Source: Methanomicrobia archaeon LH_S13 | GTDB taxonomy: Archaea; Halobacteriota; Syntropharchaeia; Alkanophagales; Methanospirareceae | Assembly (NCBI GenBank): GCA_023659785.1 | Contig: JAGXOR010000006.1 | Span: forward strand, 1 to 25,409 | Direction: 5' to 3' | Length of the DNA: 25,409 nt | In this document: positions 16,265-23,701 of the stretch, piece after piece | Layout: each line of letters begins with the position of its first letter | How positions within the stretch are numbered: the first letter of the stretch is position 1 | Made by a program: the position numbers and the translations under genes | Notes under the pieces: generated by a model | The model's database searches: none | What the model was told of the DNA's origin: nothing | What the model saw: the letters and a program-made list of their open reading frames with translations, nothing else

Positions 16265-17308
16265 ATGGAAATAAGAAGAGGAAAAGTAACAGCAACAATA
16301 GGAATACTCGTGTTGATTGCCGCTATTATAAATATGACGGTATCAGTCCAGGCACAGCCATCTGTGCCACCAGGAGAAGAAGGTATATACTACATGGTTC
16401 CACAGAATAGCAATGCAACTCATTGCAACACTCAAACCATAGACGTATGGGTTAATTCATCTATGACGATAAGGAGCGGAGTGGTAACTATCGAAACATC
16501 TGACAAAACATGCGGAAATATAACGGATGCCGGTCGGAATTATACGTGGTTTTCTGGATCAGCAATTACAAACCCTGCAGGTTTTCCTGTAGTAGGTAAA
16601 AGAGCGGTTTTGGGTTTTTCTGACCCCTCAGAACATCCGCCGGGTATTTATTCTATCGGAAACATCACAGTTCACTGCAATTCTACCACATGCTGTGATG
16701 TTAATTTGAGTTTTATCCCCGGAATGGGCGATAGTAGTATAGCAAATAGTACAGCTGAGGATGGTGTAGGCGGACAGAACGGCACATTCGAATGCAGTAA
16801 ACCATCAGAGGAAACATTCAGCAAAACCTTTTACGAGGGCTGGAACTCAGTATCACTACCACTCACTGTAAGCAACAATAGCACAAGTAATGTATTGGCA
16901 TCGGTATGGGATAATGTCAGTGCGGTGTACAGATACAATGCAACGTCAAAGCAGTTTGATAGTGTGTATGAAGCAGTGATGGACCCTGGTGAAGGCTACT
17001 TTGTGCACGTTAGCCAGGACTGCACGTGGGGATACAGCGGCGGTACGCCATACACTTCAATGAGCATTGAGCTGAAACAGGGCTTGAACATGATAGGCTG
17101 GCTGAACTGCTCTAAACCAATAAGCGATGGATTATCTTCGATAGCAGACAACTATTACTACGTAGCGAGATGGAATGCTGAGGAGCAGAAGTTCAAGGTG
17201 TTCAATCCGGTGGCACCGCCGGTGTTCAACGATTTCAGTGAGTTGAAACGAGGCGAAGGGTATTTTGTAAGTACGAAGGCGGATACAATGCTGAGCGAAA
17301 GCTGTTAA
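16265..17308 (+). CDS. Secreted protein with cohesin-like domain and two GWN-type repeats (347 aa)
   Basis: A signal peptide (~1-31, ends VSVQAQ) is followed by a domain (~34-178) beginning GEEGIYYMVPQN and ending NGTFEC. Its pattern (VDVWVNSSMTIRSGVVTIET, then PGIYSIGNITVHC) suggests a cohesin-like fold; this is a moderate inference. The rest (~185-347) contains two units of a domain found in archaeal surface proteins, starting YEGWNSVSLPL and LKQGLNMIGWL, each with GEGYFV near its end. The start at ATG 16265 has GAGGAGA 7 nt upstream. No membrane anchor or dockerin is present. The first domain is nearly identical at the DNA level to that of the 17504 gene. A hairpin/T-run terminator follows. 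Confidence 0.88.
   Translation: MEIRRGKVTATIGILVLIAAIINMTVSVQAQPSVPPGEEGIYYMVPQNSNATHCNTQTIDVWVNSSMTIRSGVVTIETSDKTCGNITDAGRNYTWFSGSAITNPAGFPVVGKRAVLGFSDPSEHPPGIYSIGNITVHCNSTTCCDVNLSFIPGMGDSSIANSTAEDGVGGQNGTFECSKPSEETFSKTFYEGWNSVSLPLTVSNNSTSNVLASVWDNVSAVYRYNATSKQFDSVYEAVMDPGEGYFVHVSQDCTWGYSGGTPYTSMSIELKQGLNMIGWLNCSKPISDGLSSIADNYYYVARWNAEEQKFKVFNPVAPPVFNDFSELKRGEGYFVSTKADTMLSESC
16364..16795 (+). repeat. 432-bp direct repeat, copy 1
   Basis: Aligned without gaps to 17636-18067 (offset 1272), the two copies differ at about 18 positions by hand count, ~96% identity. The last ~170 bp are identical. It encodes the cohesin-like domain of the 16265 gene. Confidence 0.9.
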
Positions 17309-17329
17309 GGAGAAAAAGAACAAAAATAT

Positions 17330-17364
17330 GAGAGGGAAAAAGTTCTCTCTTTTTTATTTTTTAA
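17330..17364 (+). terminator. Terminator after the dockerin operon
   Basis: GAGAG (17330-17334) pairs with CTCTC (17345-17349) and is followed directly by TTTTTTATTTTTT. It stands 21 nt after the TAA of the 16265 gene and marks the end of the first plus-strand operon. Confidence 0.65.
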
Positions 17365-17392
17365 GAAGAGGGAGAGAAGAAAAGAAAGGATG

Positions 17393-17455
17393 CTCCTTAT
17401 GGGAGAGAGACATGGTTCGAGTCCATGTGGGGGCTTAGCGCCGAGGAGGGGCGCT
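17393..17455 (+). other. tRNA-like three-hairpin module, copy B
   Basis: CTCC/GGAG (17393-17396/17402-17405) is the first hairpin. The second is a perfect T-arm look-alike, CATGG-TTCGAGT-CCATG (17411-17427), followed by GGGGGC as in copy A. The third is AGCGCC-GAGGAGG-GGCGCT (17437-17455), whose loop resembles a ribosome-binding sequence. No acceptor 5' strand or D arm is present. The order hairpin, T-arm, GGGGGC, G/C hairpin matches 13664-13727. It ends exactly at the TATA-like sequence of the next gene, so it may act on DNA or belong to a separate RNA, not to the mRNA leader. Confidence 0.45.
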
Positions 17456-17490
17456 ATATAAATACCCAAATAAAAAAAAATTAGGAGGTG
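17455..17490 (+). promoter_or_regulatory. TATA box and strong ribosome site of the 17504 gene
   Basis: TATATAAAT (17455-17463) would start transcription near 17485, at or just before AGGAGGTG (17483-17490). The AGGAGGTGA-to-start spacing is 21 nt counted from the first A, against 20 nt in the 13867 gene. The two ribosome sites share TTAGGAGGTGAAAAAG. Confidence 0.5.
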
Positions 17491-17503
17491 AAAAAGAAAA
17501 AAA

Positions 17504-18910
17504 ATGAATATAGAGAAAAGCAAAAGCAAAAGCAAAAGCGGTAAGAGTAAGAAAGCGATAGGCATAACAATGGCGGCGGTAATGGTCACTACCATATTCG
17601 TAATCTTCACACCCGCGGCTTTTGGTCAGCCGTCCGTGCCACCAGGAGAAGAAGGTATATACTACATGGTTCCACAGAATAGCAGTGCAACTTATGGCAA
17701 CACTCAAACCATGGACGTATGGGTTAATTCATCTATGACGATAAGGAGCGGAACGGTAACTATCGAAACATCTGACAAAACATGTGGAAATATAACGGAT
17801 GCCGGTTGGGATCATACGTGGAATTCTGGATCAGCAATTACAAACCCTATAGATATTCCTGTAGTAGGTAAAAGAGCGGTTTTGGGTTTTTCTGACCCCT
17901 CAGAACATCCGCCGGGTATTTATCATATCGGAAACATCACAGTTCACTGCAATTCTACCACATGCTGTGATGTTAATTTGAGTTTTATCCCCGGAATGGG
18001 CGATAGTAGTATAGCAAATAGTACAGCTGAGGATGGTGTAGGCGGACAGAACGGCACATTCGAATGCCTCGGGGCCGCGGCGGAGCCAGACCTGCTCGTG
18101 GAAAGCATAACACCGAACGGCGGTGAAATGTTTGCAAACGAGAGCAATAATATCAGCGCAACAATAAAGAACAACAACAGCACTGCCGATGCAGGTGCAT
18201 TTAACGTTAGTTTCGAAGTCGGCACTTTCTCCAAACAAGTCAGCGTTGCCGCAGGATTACCCGCGGATGAGAATGTAACGGTGTCTGTCACTAACCCGAC
18301 GATAAGAACTGCCGGTGATTCCGTGACGATAAACGTAACCGCAGACTTCAATGGTGGAGTCAATGAAAGTGACGAGAGCAACAATGCATCGAACATAACC
18401 AAGACCGTTGTGAACAACGGGTACAAGAACAAATCGTTTATGGGCATGGATTCATTAGAGCTATTCGAGCATGATGAAGAGATGTATGGCGGCATTACGT
18501 ACAATGTGAGCGGAACGAAGGACTGGAACTTTGAACCAGGCGAAAATCATACAAGAATACATCATATAGATATACCCGCGGGGATGGAAGTGAAGAAGGC
18601 AAGGCTGTATATGTACTGGTATGACTACTGGTACAATACACCGCCAGGATGTTTAGCGAACCTAAGTGTGGACTTCAACGGGACAACATTCATAGCGCCT
18701 GATGCGGCATACACTGACCAGAAAGGCTTTGGCGATTACAACACGCCAAAAGGGACGTACATGTATAATGTGACTTCGCAAGTAACAGGAACAGGTAATT
18801 ATACAGTGATTATAGAGAACATTGATCCAACAAACAATACAGCAATATTGGGCGAGATGCTATATGTGGTTTATGAAGACCCATCGCAGGGATCAGGTAA
18901 CATGACATAG
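17504..18910 (+). CDS. Cohesin/dockerin surface protein, N-terminal part up to in-frame TAG
   Basis: The Lys/Ser-rich start is followed by a hydrophobic signal segment (~18-42, ends AAFGQP), the cohesin-like domain (~45-188) shared with the 16265 gene, a CARDB domain (~194-305, PDLLVESITPNGGE), and the first half of a DUF3344 domain (~325-468, including ARLYMYWYDYWYN and MLYVVYEDPS). The frame ends in TAG at 18908-18910, inside the DUF3344 fold. The next 456 codons in the same frame continue the domain: the giant protein's EYWIDEGAFALMAD aligns to [TAG]LWMLDGNDLLMAAD. The whole gene would thus be 17504-20284, 926 codons with TAG as codon 469. Either TAG is read through (pyrrolysine or suppression) or this is a recent nonsense mutation. 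Confidence 0.88.
   Translation: MNIEKSKSKSKSGKSKKAIGITMAAVMVTTIFVIFTPAAFGQPSVPPGEEGIYYMVPQNSSATYGNTQTMDVWVNSSMTIRSGTVTIETSDKTCGNITDAGWDHTWNSGSAITNPIDIPVVGKRAVLGFSDPSEHPPGIYHIGNITVHCNSTTCCDVNLSFIPGMGDSSIANSTAEDGVGGQNGTFECLGAAAEPDLLVESITPNGGEMFANESNNISATIKNNNSTADAGAFNVSFEVGTFSKQVSVAAGLPADENVTVSVTNPTIRTAGDSVTINVTADFNGGVNESDESNNASNITKTVVNNGYKNKSFMGMDSLELFEHDEEMYGGITYNVSGTKDWNFEPGENHTRIHHIDIPAGMEVKKARLYMYWYDYWYNTPPGCLANLSVDFNGTTFIAPDAAYTDQKGFGDYNTPKGTYMYNVTSQVTGTGNYTVIIENIDPTNNTAILGEMLYVVYEDPSQGSGNMT
17636..18067 (+). repeat. 432-bp direct repeat, copy 2
   Basis: Partner of 16364-16795, encoding the cohesin-like domain of the 17504 gene. Identity drops abruptly right after the shared GTFEC end, where the text changes to a GC-rich CARDB-coding segment. 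That looks like domain shuffling or gene conversion. Confidence 0.9.
18908..18910 (+). other. In-frame TAG inside the DUF3344 domain
   Basis: The TAG interrupts an otherwise open 926-codon frame with continuous domain homology on both sides. The aligned residue in the giant protein's DUF3344 is Glu. A Lys (AAG) or Glu (GAG) codon is one substitution from TAG. The window itself cannot tell pyrrolysine insertion from nonsense mutation or sequencing error. Confidence 0.8.
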
Positions 18911-18916
18911 CTATGG

Positions 18917-20284
18917 ATGCTGGATGGCAATGACTTGCTCATGGCGGCAGACGATACACATGGTGGTTATAACTACGGCGTGTCGCCAGAGGAAGCAACT
19001 GCAACAGTAGTATTCCCGGAAAGTTCCCCTATTGATGTGGCAAATGTTAGGTCAGCAACGCTGGTCTCGGTAGTTGCACAGGGAATGGAACCCGGATCAA
19101 ACATGCTATTCAACGATGAAGTCATTAAAAACGATGCGTGGGATTCTCCTACTGAGGCATATTCGGACAGCAAGATAAACGTGGAGTCTGTGAATGTGAC
19201 AGCAAACCTGACAGCAAGCGGCAACAACATGGGGTTCCGGGATACAGGTACAAGTGGAATGCAGGCGAGTAATGCGATATTGATGGTGGAATACAAAAAA
19301 GGAGCGGAGATAAGCATTGAGCCGAAGAGTACCATAGTGCAGCCACAGGACCAGTTCGATGTGAACATAACGGTTAATCCCAGAGGGAACTCTATCTCTG
19401 GCGTTGAATACTACTTAAAGTACAATACAAGCGTGGTCAGAGCAGAGACGCAGAACAAAGGACCGTTCCTCGGTGGCTATGATGATACACTCCTGGTCTC
19501 CAACGAGATAGACCATGCGAATGGCGTTGTGTCATACGCTGAGACAATAAAGAACAGCAGCAGCGCGACTGAAGAAGGAACAGTCGCAACGATTCAGTTC
19601 ACCGCAATCGGAGAACGCAGAGCAACAACCGGTCTGAACCTGACTGGTGTGATCATTGTCAGAAATGACGGGAATGAAACAGAGTATATTGTCAATAACG
19701 GCAACGTCGGGATATACGACAATTTACCGCCAGAGGCAAAAGGATATTCGAAATTCAGATACAACTATGCGTCGAAGAAGTTTGAGTCACTTGCACTCCT
19801 GTGCTCGAACTCAACCAACCCTGATGAGCTAAAAGGCTACAACATCACTTACGTCAGATGGTCATTTGGCGATGGTCAGTACGGAACGAGCGAAGGTGGC
19901 TTACCCGATGATGCGCAAGATGGCATCTGCGTATGCAAGAACCATTCGTACACCTCGTGGAAGTGGAATTCGACTGCGGGAGCATACGAGCCATTCCACG
20001 CATCGGTGACCGTAACCGATGACGGCTGCCCAGAAGCGAGTGATACTACGGAGTTCGATGTGATGGTTCACATGACTGCTGATGCGAACGGCGATGGCAA
20101 GGTGAACATCCTTGATGCGGTATACGTAGGTATGCACTTTGGTGAAAGTTGTCCAGGATCAGCGTGCTGTGGACACTCATGGGATGACCCGCAGGGAGAT
20201 GCTGCGGACATGAACAACGACTGCAAGATAAACATCCTCGATGCCGTTATCGTCGGCACGATGTGGGGACACACCGCATACTGA
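18917..20284 (+). CDS. Cohesin/dockerin surface protein, C-terminal part after in-frame TAG
   Basis: This part is in the same frame as the preceding segment, with no convincing ribosome site or signal peptide at its ATG, so independent secretion is unlikely. It supplies the second half of DUF3344 (to NAILMVEYKKG), then a cohesin (ISIEPKSTIVQPQDQFDVNI... to NNGNVGIYD). Next is a PKD-like domain (VRWSFGDGQYGTSEGG... VTVTDDGC), then a type I dockerin with loops DANGDGKVNILD and DMNNDCKINILD (Cys replaces the usual Gly in the second). The dockerin is the extreme C-terminus. Carrying both cohesin and dockerin makes the full protein a potential adaptor linking a dockerin client to a cohesin anchor. 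Confidence 0.85.
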   Translation: MLDGNDLLMAADDTHGGYNYGVSPEEATATVVFPESSPIDVANVRSATLVSVVAQGMEPGSNMLFNDEVIKNDAWDSPTEAYSDSKINVESVNVTANLTASGNNMGFRDTGTSGMQASNAILMVEYKKGAEISIEPKSTIVQPQDQFDVNITVNPRGNSISGVEYYLKYNTSVVRAETQNKGPFLGGYDDTLLVSNEIDHANGVVSYAETIKNSSSATEEGTVATIQFTAIGERRATTGLNLTGVIIVRNDGNETEYIVNNGNVGIYDNLPPEAKGYSKFRYNYASKKFESLALLCSNSTNPDELKGYNITYVRWSFGDGQYGTSEGGLPDDAQDGICVCKNHSYTSWKWNSTAGAYEPFHASVTVTDDGCPEASDTTEFDVMVHMTADANGDGKVNILDAVYVGMHFGESCPGSACCGHSWDDPQGDAADMNNDCKINILDAVIVGTMWGHTAY

Positions 20285-20316
20285 GAGCCAATACAATAAA
20301 TAAGGAAATAGGCAAC

Positions 20317-20364
20317 AAAAGGGAGAACAAAAAAACATCAAAATTTTCCCCTTTTTCCTTTTTT
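20317..20364 (+). terminator. Terminator after the adaptor gene
   Basis: AAAAGGG (20317-20323) pairs with CCCTTTT (20349-20355), and the stem runs into a T-rich tract up to 20364. It lies 32 nt after the TGA of the preceding gene. Confidence 0.5.
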
Positions 20365-20400
20365 CGGAGGAGCAAAATTTTAAAAAGTAAAAACTGAAAA

Positions 20401-20412
20401 TTATTTTATAAG
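20401..20412 (+). promoter_or_regulatory. TATA-like element of the cohesin operon
   Basis: TTATTTTATAAG lies about 35 nt before the GTG at 20443, so a start near 20430 would give a very short leader. The weak ribosome site GAGGA is at 20432-20436. A near-duplicate of the start text (GTGAAAAAAGAGGAACAA) occurs at 20423 but reaches a stop at once. Confidence 0.4.
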
Positions 20413-20442
20413 GGATAAGAAAGTGAAAAAAGAGGAACAAAA

Positions 20443-21549
20443 GTGAAAAAAAGAGGAACAATCTTGATAGGTTTTGTATCTCTGGTGTTAATATTTAGTT
20501 TAGCATCTGGCTCGATAGTGCATGCTGTACCTGCACCTGCTATAAGCGTGTCGCCTTCCAGCATAGAGGAGGTATCATACGGCGATTCATTCACCATCGA
20601 TATTAAAATAGACCCTGAAGGCGCAGAGATTTACGGCGCTCAATACGATTTGTATTTTGACCCAGGCATACTGAATGCTACTTCGCAATCTCAGGGAACC
20701 TTCCTCTCTCAGGACAGTGCAACCACGGCTGTTATTACAGATAAAATCAACAACACAGTCGGGAAAATCGAATACGGCGAATCCATAATGGGTGCAGAGC
20801 ATGGTGTAACCAATCCCGGCGTATTGGCATCCATTACCTTTGAGGTAATCGGAACCTCAGGGACGAGCGAGCTGAAATTGAGCAATGTAATCCTGAGCGA
20901 CCCAGAAGTCATTCCTATCGAAACCTCAATTAACAGTGGAACCTGCACCATGGTCACGGCTGGTGAGCCCGCTATCTCTACCACTCCTCCACCCACACCC
21001 ACAGCAACTTACACTAATATCACTGTTGAAGAAGCGCATGAAATGCTAACTGAGAATCCAGATCAATTCATCCTTCTGGATGTTAGAACAGAAGAGGAAT
21101 ACAATGCTGAGCATATACATATACCAGAGGCTAAACTCATTCCTTTACCTGAGTTAGAATCCCGAATTGGCGAGTTAGATACAAACAAGAAAATTATCGT
21201 TTATTCTCAAACTGGTATAAAAAGCAGAACCGCAAGCGAAATATTGGTGCAGAATAACTTCGAACATGTTTACAACATGCTTGGCGGGATAGATGCCTGG
21301 AGACTTCATTTCTCTGAAGAATTAGTCAAACCCACACCTACATCCACACCGGTAGTAACTCCATCGCCTGTATTATCGCCATCTCCTACTATCTCCCCTT
21401 CTCCTCCCGGCTCGCCTATCGCTTCGCCTTCGCCTTCTCCAGAGCATAAAAATAGAATACCAGGCTTTGAGGACGTGTTCGCAATAGCCTCATTGGCAAT
21501 TTCTTTATATATACTAAAACTAAAACGAAAAAAAGGAGGTGATAGATAA
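20443..21549 (+). CDS. Cohesin-rhodanese surface protein with PGF-CTERM-like tail (368 aa)
   Basis: A signal peptide (~1-30) is followed by a cohesin (~32-168: ISVSPSSIEEVSYGDSFTID, GAQYDLYFDPGILNA, LASITFEV). A rhodanese-like domain (~185-285: EEAHEMLTENP, LLDVRTEEEYNAEHI, NMLGGIDAW) comes next, then a Pro/Ser/Thr stalk (~290-333). The tail is IPGFEDVFAIASLAI plus a basic KLKRKKGGDR end. It matches the PGF-CTERM pattern of archaeosortase substrates, so cleavage and lipid anchoring are expected. The rhodanese active loop reads YSQTGIKS, with Ser where the catalytic Cys should be, so sulfurtransferase activity is unlikely. The GTG start is chosen for frame and GAGGA. One base separates the stop from the next ATG. 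This is the best candidate for the wall anchor of the cohesin-dockerin assembly. Confidence 0.9.
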   Translation: MKKRGTILIGFVSLVLIFSLASGSIVHAVPAPAISVSPSSIEEVSYGDSFTIDIKIDPEGAEIYGAQYDLYFDPGILNATSQSQGTFLSQDSATTAVITDKINNTVGKIEYGESIMGAEHGVTNPGVLASITFEVIGTSGTSELKLSNVILSDPEVIPIETSINSGTCTMVTAGEPAISTTPPPTPTATYTNITVEEAHEMLTENPDQFILLDVRTEEEYNAEHIHIPEAKLIPLPELESRIGELDTNKKIIVYSQTGIKSRTASEILVQNNFEHVYNMLGGIDAWRLHFSEELVKPTPTSTPVVTPSPVLSPSPTISPSPPGSPIASPSPSPEHKNRIPGFEDVFAIASLAISLYILKLKRKKGGDR

Positions 21550-21550
21550 G

Positions 21551-22804
21551 ATGAAAATGAGTAGAAGTCATTTTGAGTGCACCATTTGTATTCTCGGTAT
21601 AATCTCTGTGTTGAGCATGATAGTGGTAATACCAGCAACTGCAACACCAGCAATAAGTGTCGAGCCGTCTTACCTAAAAATTTCACAGAACGACACGTTC
21701 ACAATCAACATAACAGTGGACCCCGCTGGAAATGAGATTTATGGTGCTCAATACGATTTGTTATTCGACACGAGCATACTGAATGCGACTTCTCAATCAC
21801 AAGGGACATTCCTCAGCCAGGACGGTGCATCAACATCCGTAATGAGTAACAAAATCAACAACACAATTGGCAAGATTGAATACGGCGAAACACGAATGGT
21901 TGTGGAGAATGGCGTTACCACCCCTGACGTGCTGGCATCAATCACTTTCAAAGCAATAGAACCGGAAACGAGAACGAGCATTTTAAACCTGAGCAACGTG
22001 GTGTTAAGTGACCCAAATGTCACAAGCGTTGAGACCGAGGTCAATGATGGGACAGTTGTGATAAATGGCGCATCGCCAGCTCCGTTTGTACCGTTCTTGA
22101 TATACGGCTGGATTAACGACAGCACTGGCGCGCCTGTTTTAAACCCTAATGTGAGGATAACGAATCTGAACACTTCTGAAGTCTTCATTGCAGAAACGAA
22201 TGCAAATGCAACATCAAATTACTATCAGGTTTTGACCACAACAAGGAATGTGAGTGCTGGTGATGTGCTTCATTTCCATGCGAGCAATGCTAATGCTAAT
22301 GCTAACAACAACACTGAGTTCGATTATACAGTAACAGAGGAAGACATAAACAATGGTGGATTTGAACAGAACATCGTAATTATTGTACCTATTGCTCTTC
22401 CGTTTGATACCGGGTCCGGCACCTATCCGAGCATCCCCGGCGTGCATAAAGGCAATATCACACCAGCGCATAATGTTACCGTTAACCAAATGTACACGTA
22501 TCCCTGTGCCGGAACCGGTGGACACAGTGAATTCGTTGAATTGGATAATGAAACGTTCTACATTAATGCCACCTGGAACGGCTACCACGGTGACTACCAC
22601 AACATAACTTTCCCATATCAATTCACTTTATTAGCTAATCACACATACAACTACACCATACGCACAGGCTCTTATCCGCAGATACACCACACTGATGCAC
22701 TGCCGCCAACCCCTGATGGCTGGATAAACTGCACTCAGTTTACTGACGCCAATGGAAGAATATATTACGATTGGATTCCGGCTATCAGGTTTTGGGCGGA
22801 ATAA
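21551..22804 (+). CDS. Secreted cohesin protein with conserved C-terminal domain (417 aa)
   Basis: The start is ATG 21551, which follows AGGAGGTGAT (21534-21543) in the end of the upstream gene; a longer GTG start at 21539 overlaps this ribosome site. A signal segment (~10-32, ending ATATP) leads to a cohesin (~33-175: YLKISQNDTFTINITVD, GAQYDLLFDTSILNA). A beta domain (~180-280, FLIYGWINDSTGAPVLNPNV) is related to the YIFGWVHYENG domain of the giant protein. The C-terminal domain (~285-417: FDTGSGTYPSIPGVHKGNI, TWNGYHGDYHN, DWIPAIRFW) recurs in the next gene. No anchor or dockerin is visible. The stop abuts the next ATG (22805), showing translational coupling in one operon. Confidence 0.9.
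   Translation: MKMSRSHFECTICILGIISVLSMIVVIPATATPAISVEPSYLKISQNDTFTINITVDPAGNEIYGAQYDLLFDTSILNATSQSQGTFLSQDGASTSVMSNKINNTIGKIEYGETRMVVENGVTTPDVLASITFKAIEPETRTSILNLSNVVLSDPNVTSVETEVNDGTVVINGASPAPFVPFLIYGWINDSTGAPVLNPNVRITNLNTSEVFIAETNANATSNYYQVLTTTRNVSAGDVLHFHASNANANANNNTEFDYTVTEEDINNGGFEQNIVIIVPIALPFDTGSGTYPSIPGVHKGNITPAHNVTVNQMYTYPCAGTGGHSEFVELDNETFYINATWNGYHGDYHNITFPYQFTLLANHTYNYTIRTGSYPQIHHTDALPPTPDGWINCTQFTDANGRIYYDWIPAIRFWAE
22547..22686 (+). repeat. 140-bp coding direct repeat, copy 1
   Basis: It matches 24958-25097 without gaps (offset 2411) with about 9 differences by hand count. It encodes the core of the shared C-terminal domain (NETFYINATWNGYHGDYHN). Confidence 0.85.
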
Positions 22805-23701
22805 ATGAAAAGAAAAGCAGTTTTAGCAATATTAATCTGCCTCCCAATATTTCTTTTTTTTATTATGGTGCAGGTCGGAACAGCCGGAGCAATGCCTGCG
22901 GTAATAAGTGTCGAGCCATCTTACCAAAAAGCCTCTCAAGGTACAACCTTCACTATTAATATATCCGTAGACCCCACAACTAATGAAGTATCCGCCGCTC
23001 AATATGAATTATGGTTTAACACCAGCGTGTTGAATGCAACCTCACAGACAAAAGGGGAATTTCTAAGCCAGGACGGCGTAAGTACTACCATTCTTCTAAA
23101 CAGCATTAACAATACAGTTGGAAAAATCGCTTATGCCGAATTCAGAACAGGCGTGGGCTATGGAGTCACAAATCCCGGAACATTAACTTCTATAACGTTT
23201 AATGTGACTGCGGATTCTGGAATGAGCCACTTAAATTTCAGTGATGTATTACTGAGCGACCCGCTCGCACACAAAATCACAACCACTATTGAAAATGGAA
23301 CAATGGAAGTAGGTATCCCCCTACCCCACATCATTAGCCATAGCATATCAAACACAAGTATCTCTCCCAATAACGACGGTTTCCTCGATTACACTATTAT
23401 TGACGTTGCTTTCTCTAAACCCGTATCCGCTACTATCAGCATTGAAGACGCCAACCATAACTTCGTTAGAAAATTATACACCAACGATTCCGTTGAAGAC
23501 CCTGAATCTATCGTATGGAATGGCAAGTGCAATTACGATAATGTAACAGTCGTTCCTGATGGATTATATTATACAAACGTAACAATGAACGATGGTGTTA
23601 ACCCGCTTGTTTATGATGACACGATGACTATATTTGTTGACGCTACGTCACGTCACCTGCGCATTCAAACGAAACTCCTGATTCTTTTATCAGTGAAATA
23701 G
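22805..23701 (+). CDS. Secreted cohesin/Ig multidomain protein, N-terminal part before frameshift
   Basis: A signal peptide (~1-31, ends GAMPA) is followed by a cohesin (~33-172: YQKASQGTTFTINISVD, AAQYELWFNTSVLNA). Then comes a FlgD-like/Ig beta domain (~185-280: ISPNNDGFLDYTIIDVAFS, PDGLYYTNVTMND). Homology stops at FVDATS (codon 282, 23648-23650). After that the frame runs into 16 unrelated residues and a TAG at 23699-23701. The sequence there is a tandem duplication of CGTCA. Removing one copy fuses this frame to the next segment as FVDATS-PAHSNE and yields an 812-residue protein. Start and signal are clear, and the ATG touches the previous stop. Confidence 0.88.
   Translation: MKRKAVLAILICLPIFLFFIMVQVGTAGAMPAVISVEPSYQKASQGTTFTINISVDPTTNEVSAAQYELWFNTSVLNATSQTKGEFLSQDGVSTTILLNSINNTVGKIAYAEFRTGVGYGVTNPGTLTSITFNVTADSGMSHLNFSDVLLSDPLAHKITTTIENGTMEVGIPLPHIISHSISNTSISPNNDGFLDYTIIDVAFSKPVSATISIEDANHNFVRKLYTNDSVEDPESIVWNGKCNYDNVTVVPDGLYYTNVTMNDGVNPLVYDDTMTIFVDATSRHLRIQTKLLILLSVK
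23646..23655 (+). repeat. 5-bp tandem duplication causing a frameshift
   Basis: CGTCA is present twice in a row (23646-23650, 23651-23655). Deleting one unit restores a single open frame from 22805 to 25248 and an Ig-domain junction, FVDATSPAHSNE, that matches the parallel FSVDGEPPEHSN later in the same protein. Confidence 0.85.

Noticed and set aside
20365..20372. CGGAGGAG as a ribosome site
   Set aside because: It has no start codon at suitable distance; the next gene starts about 70 nt later with its own GAGGA.
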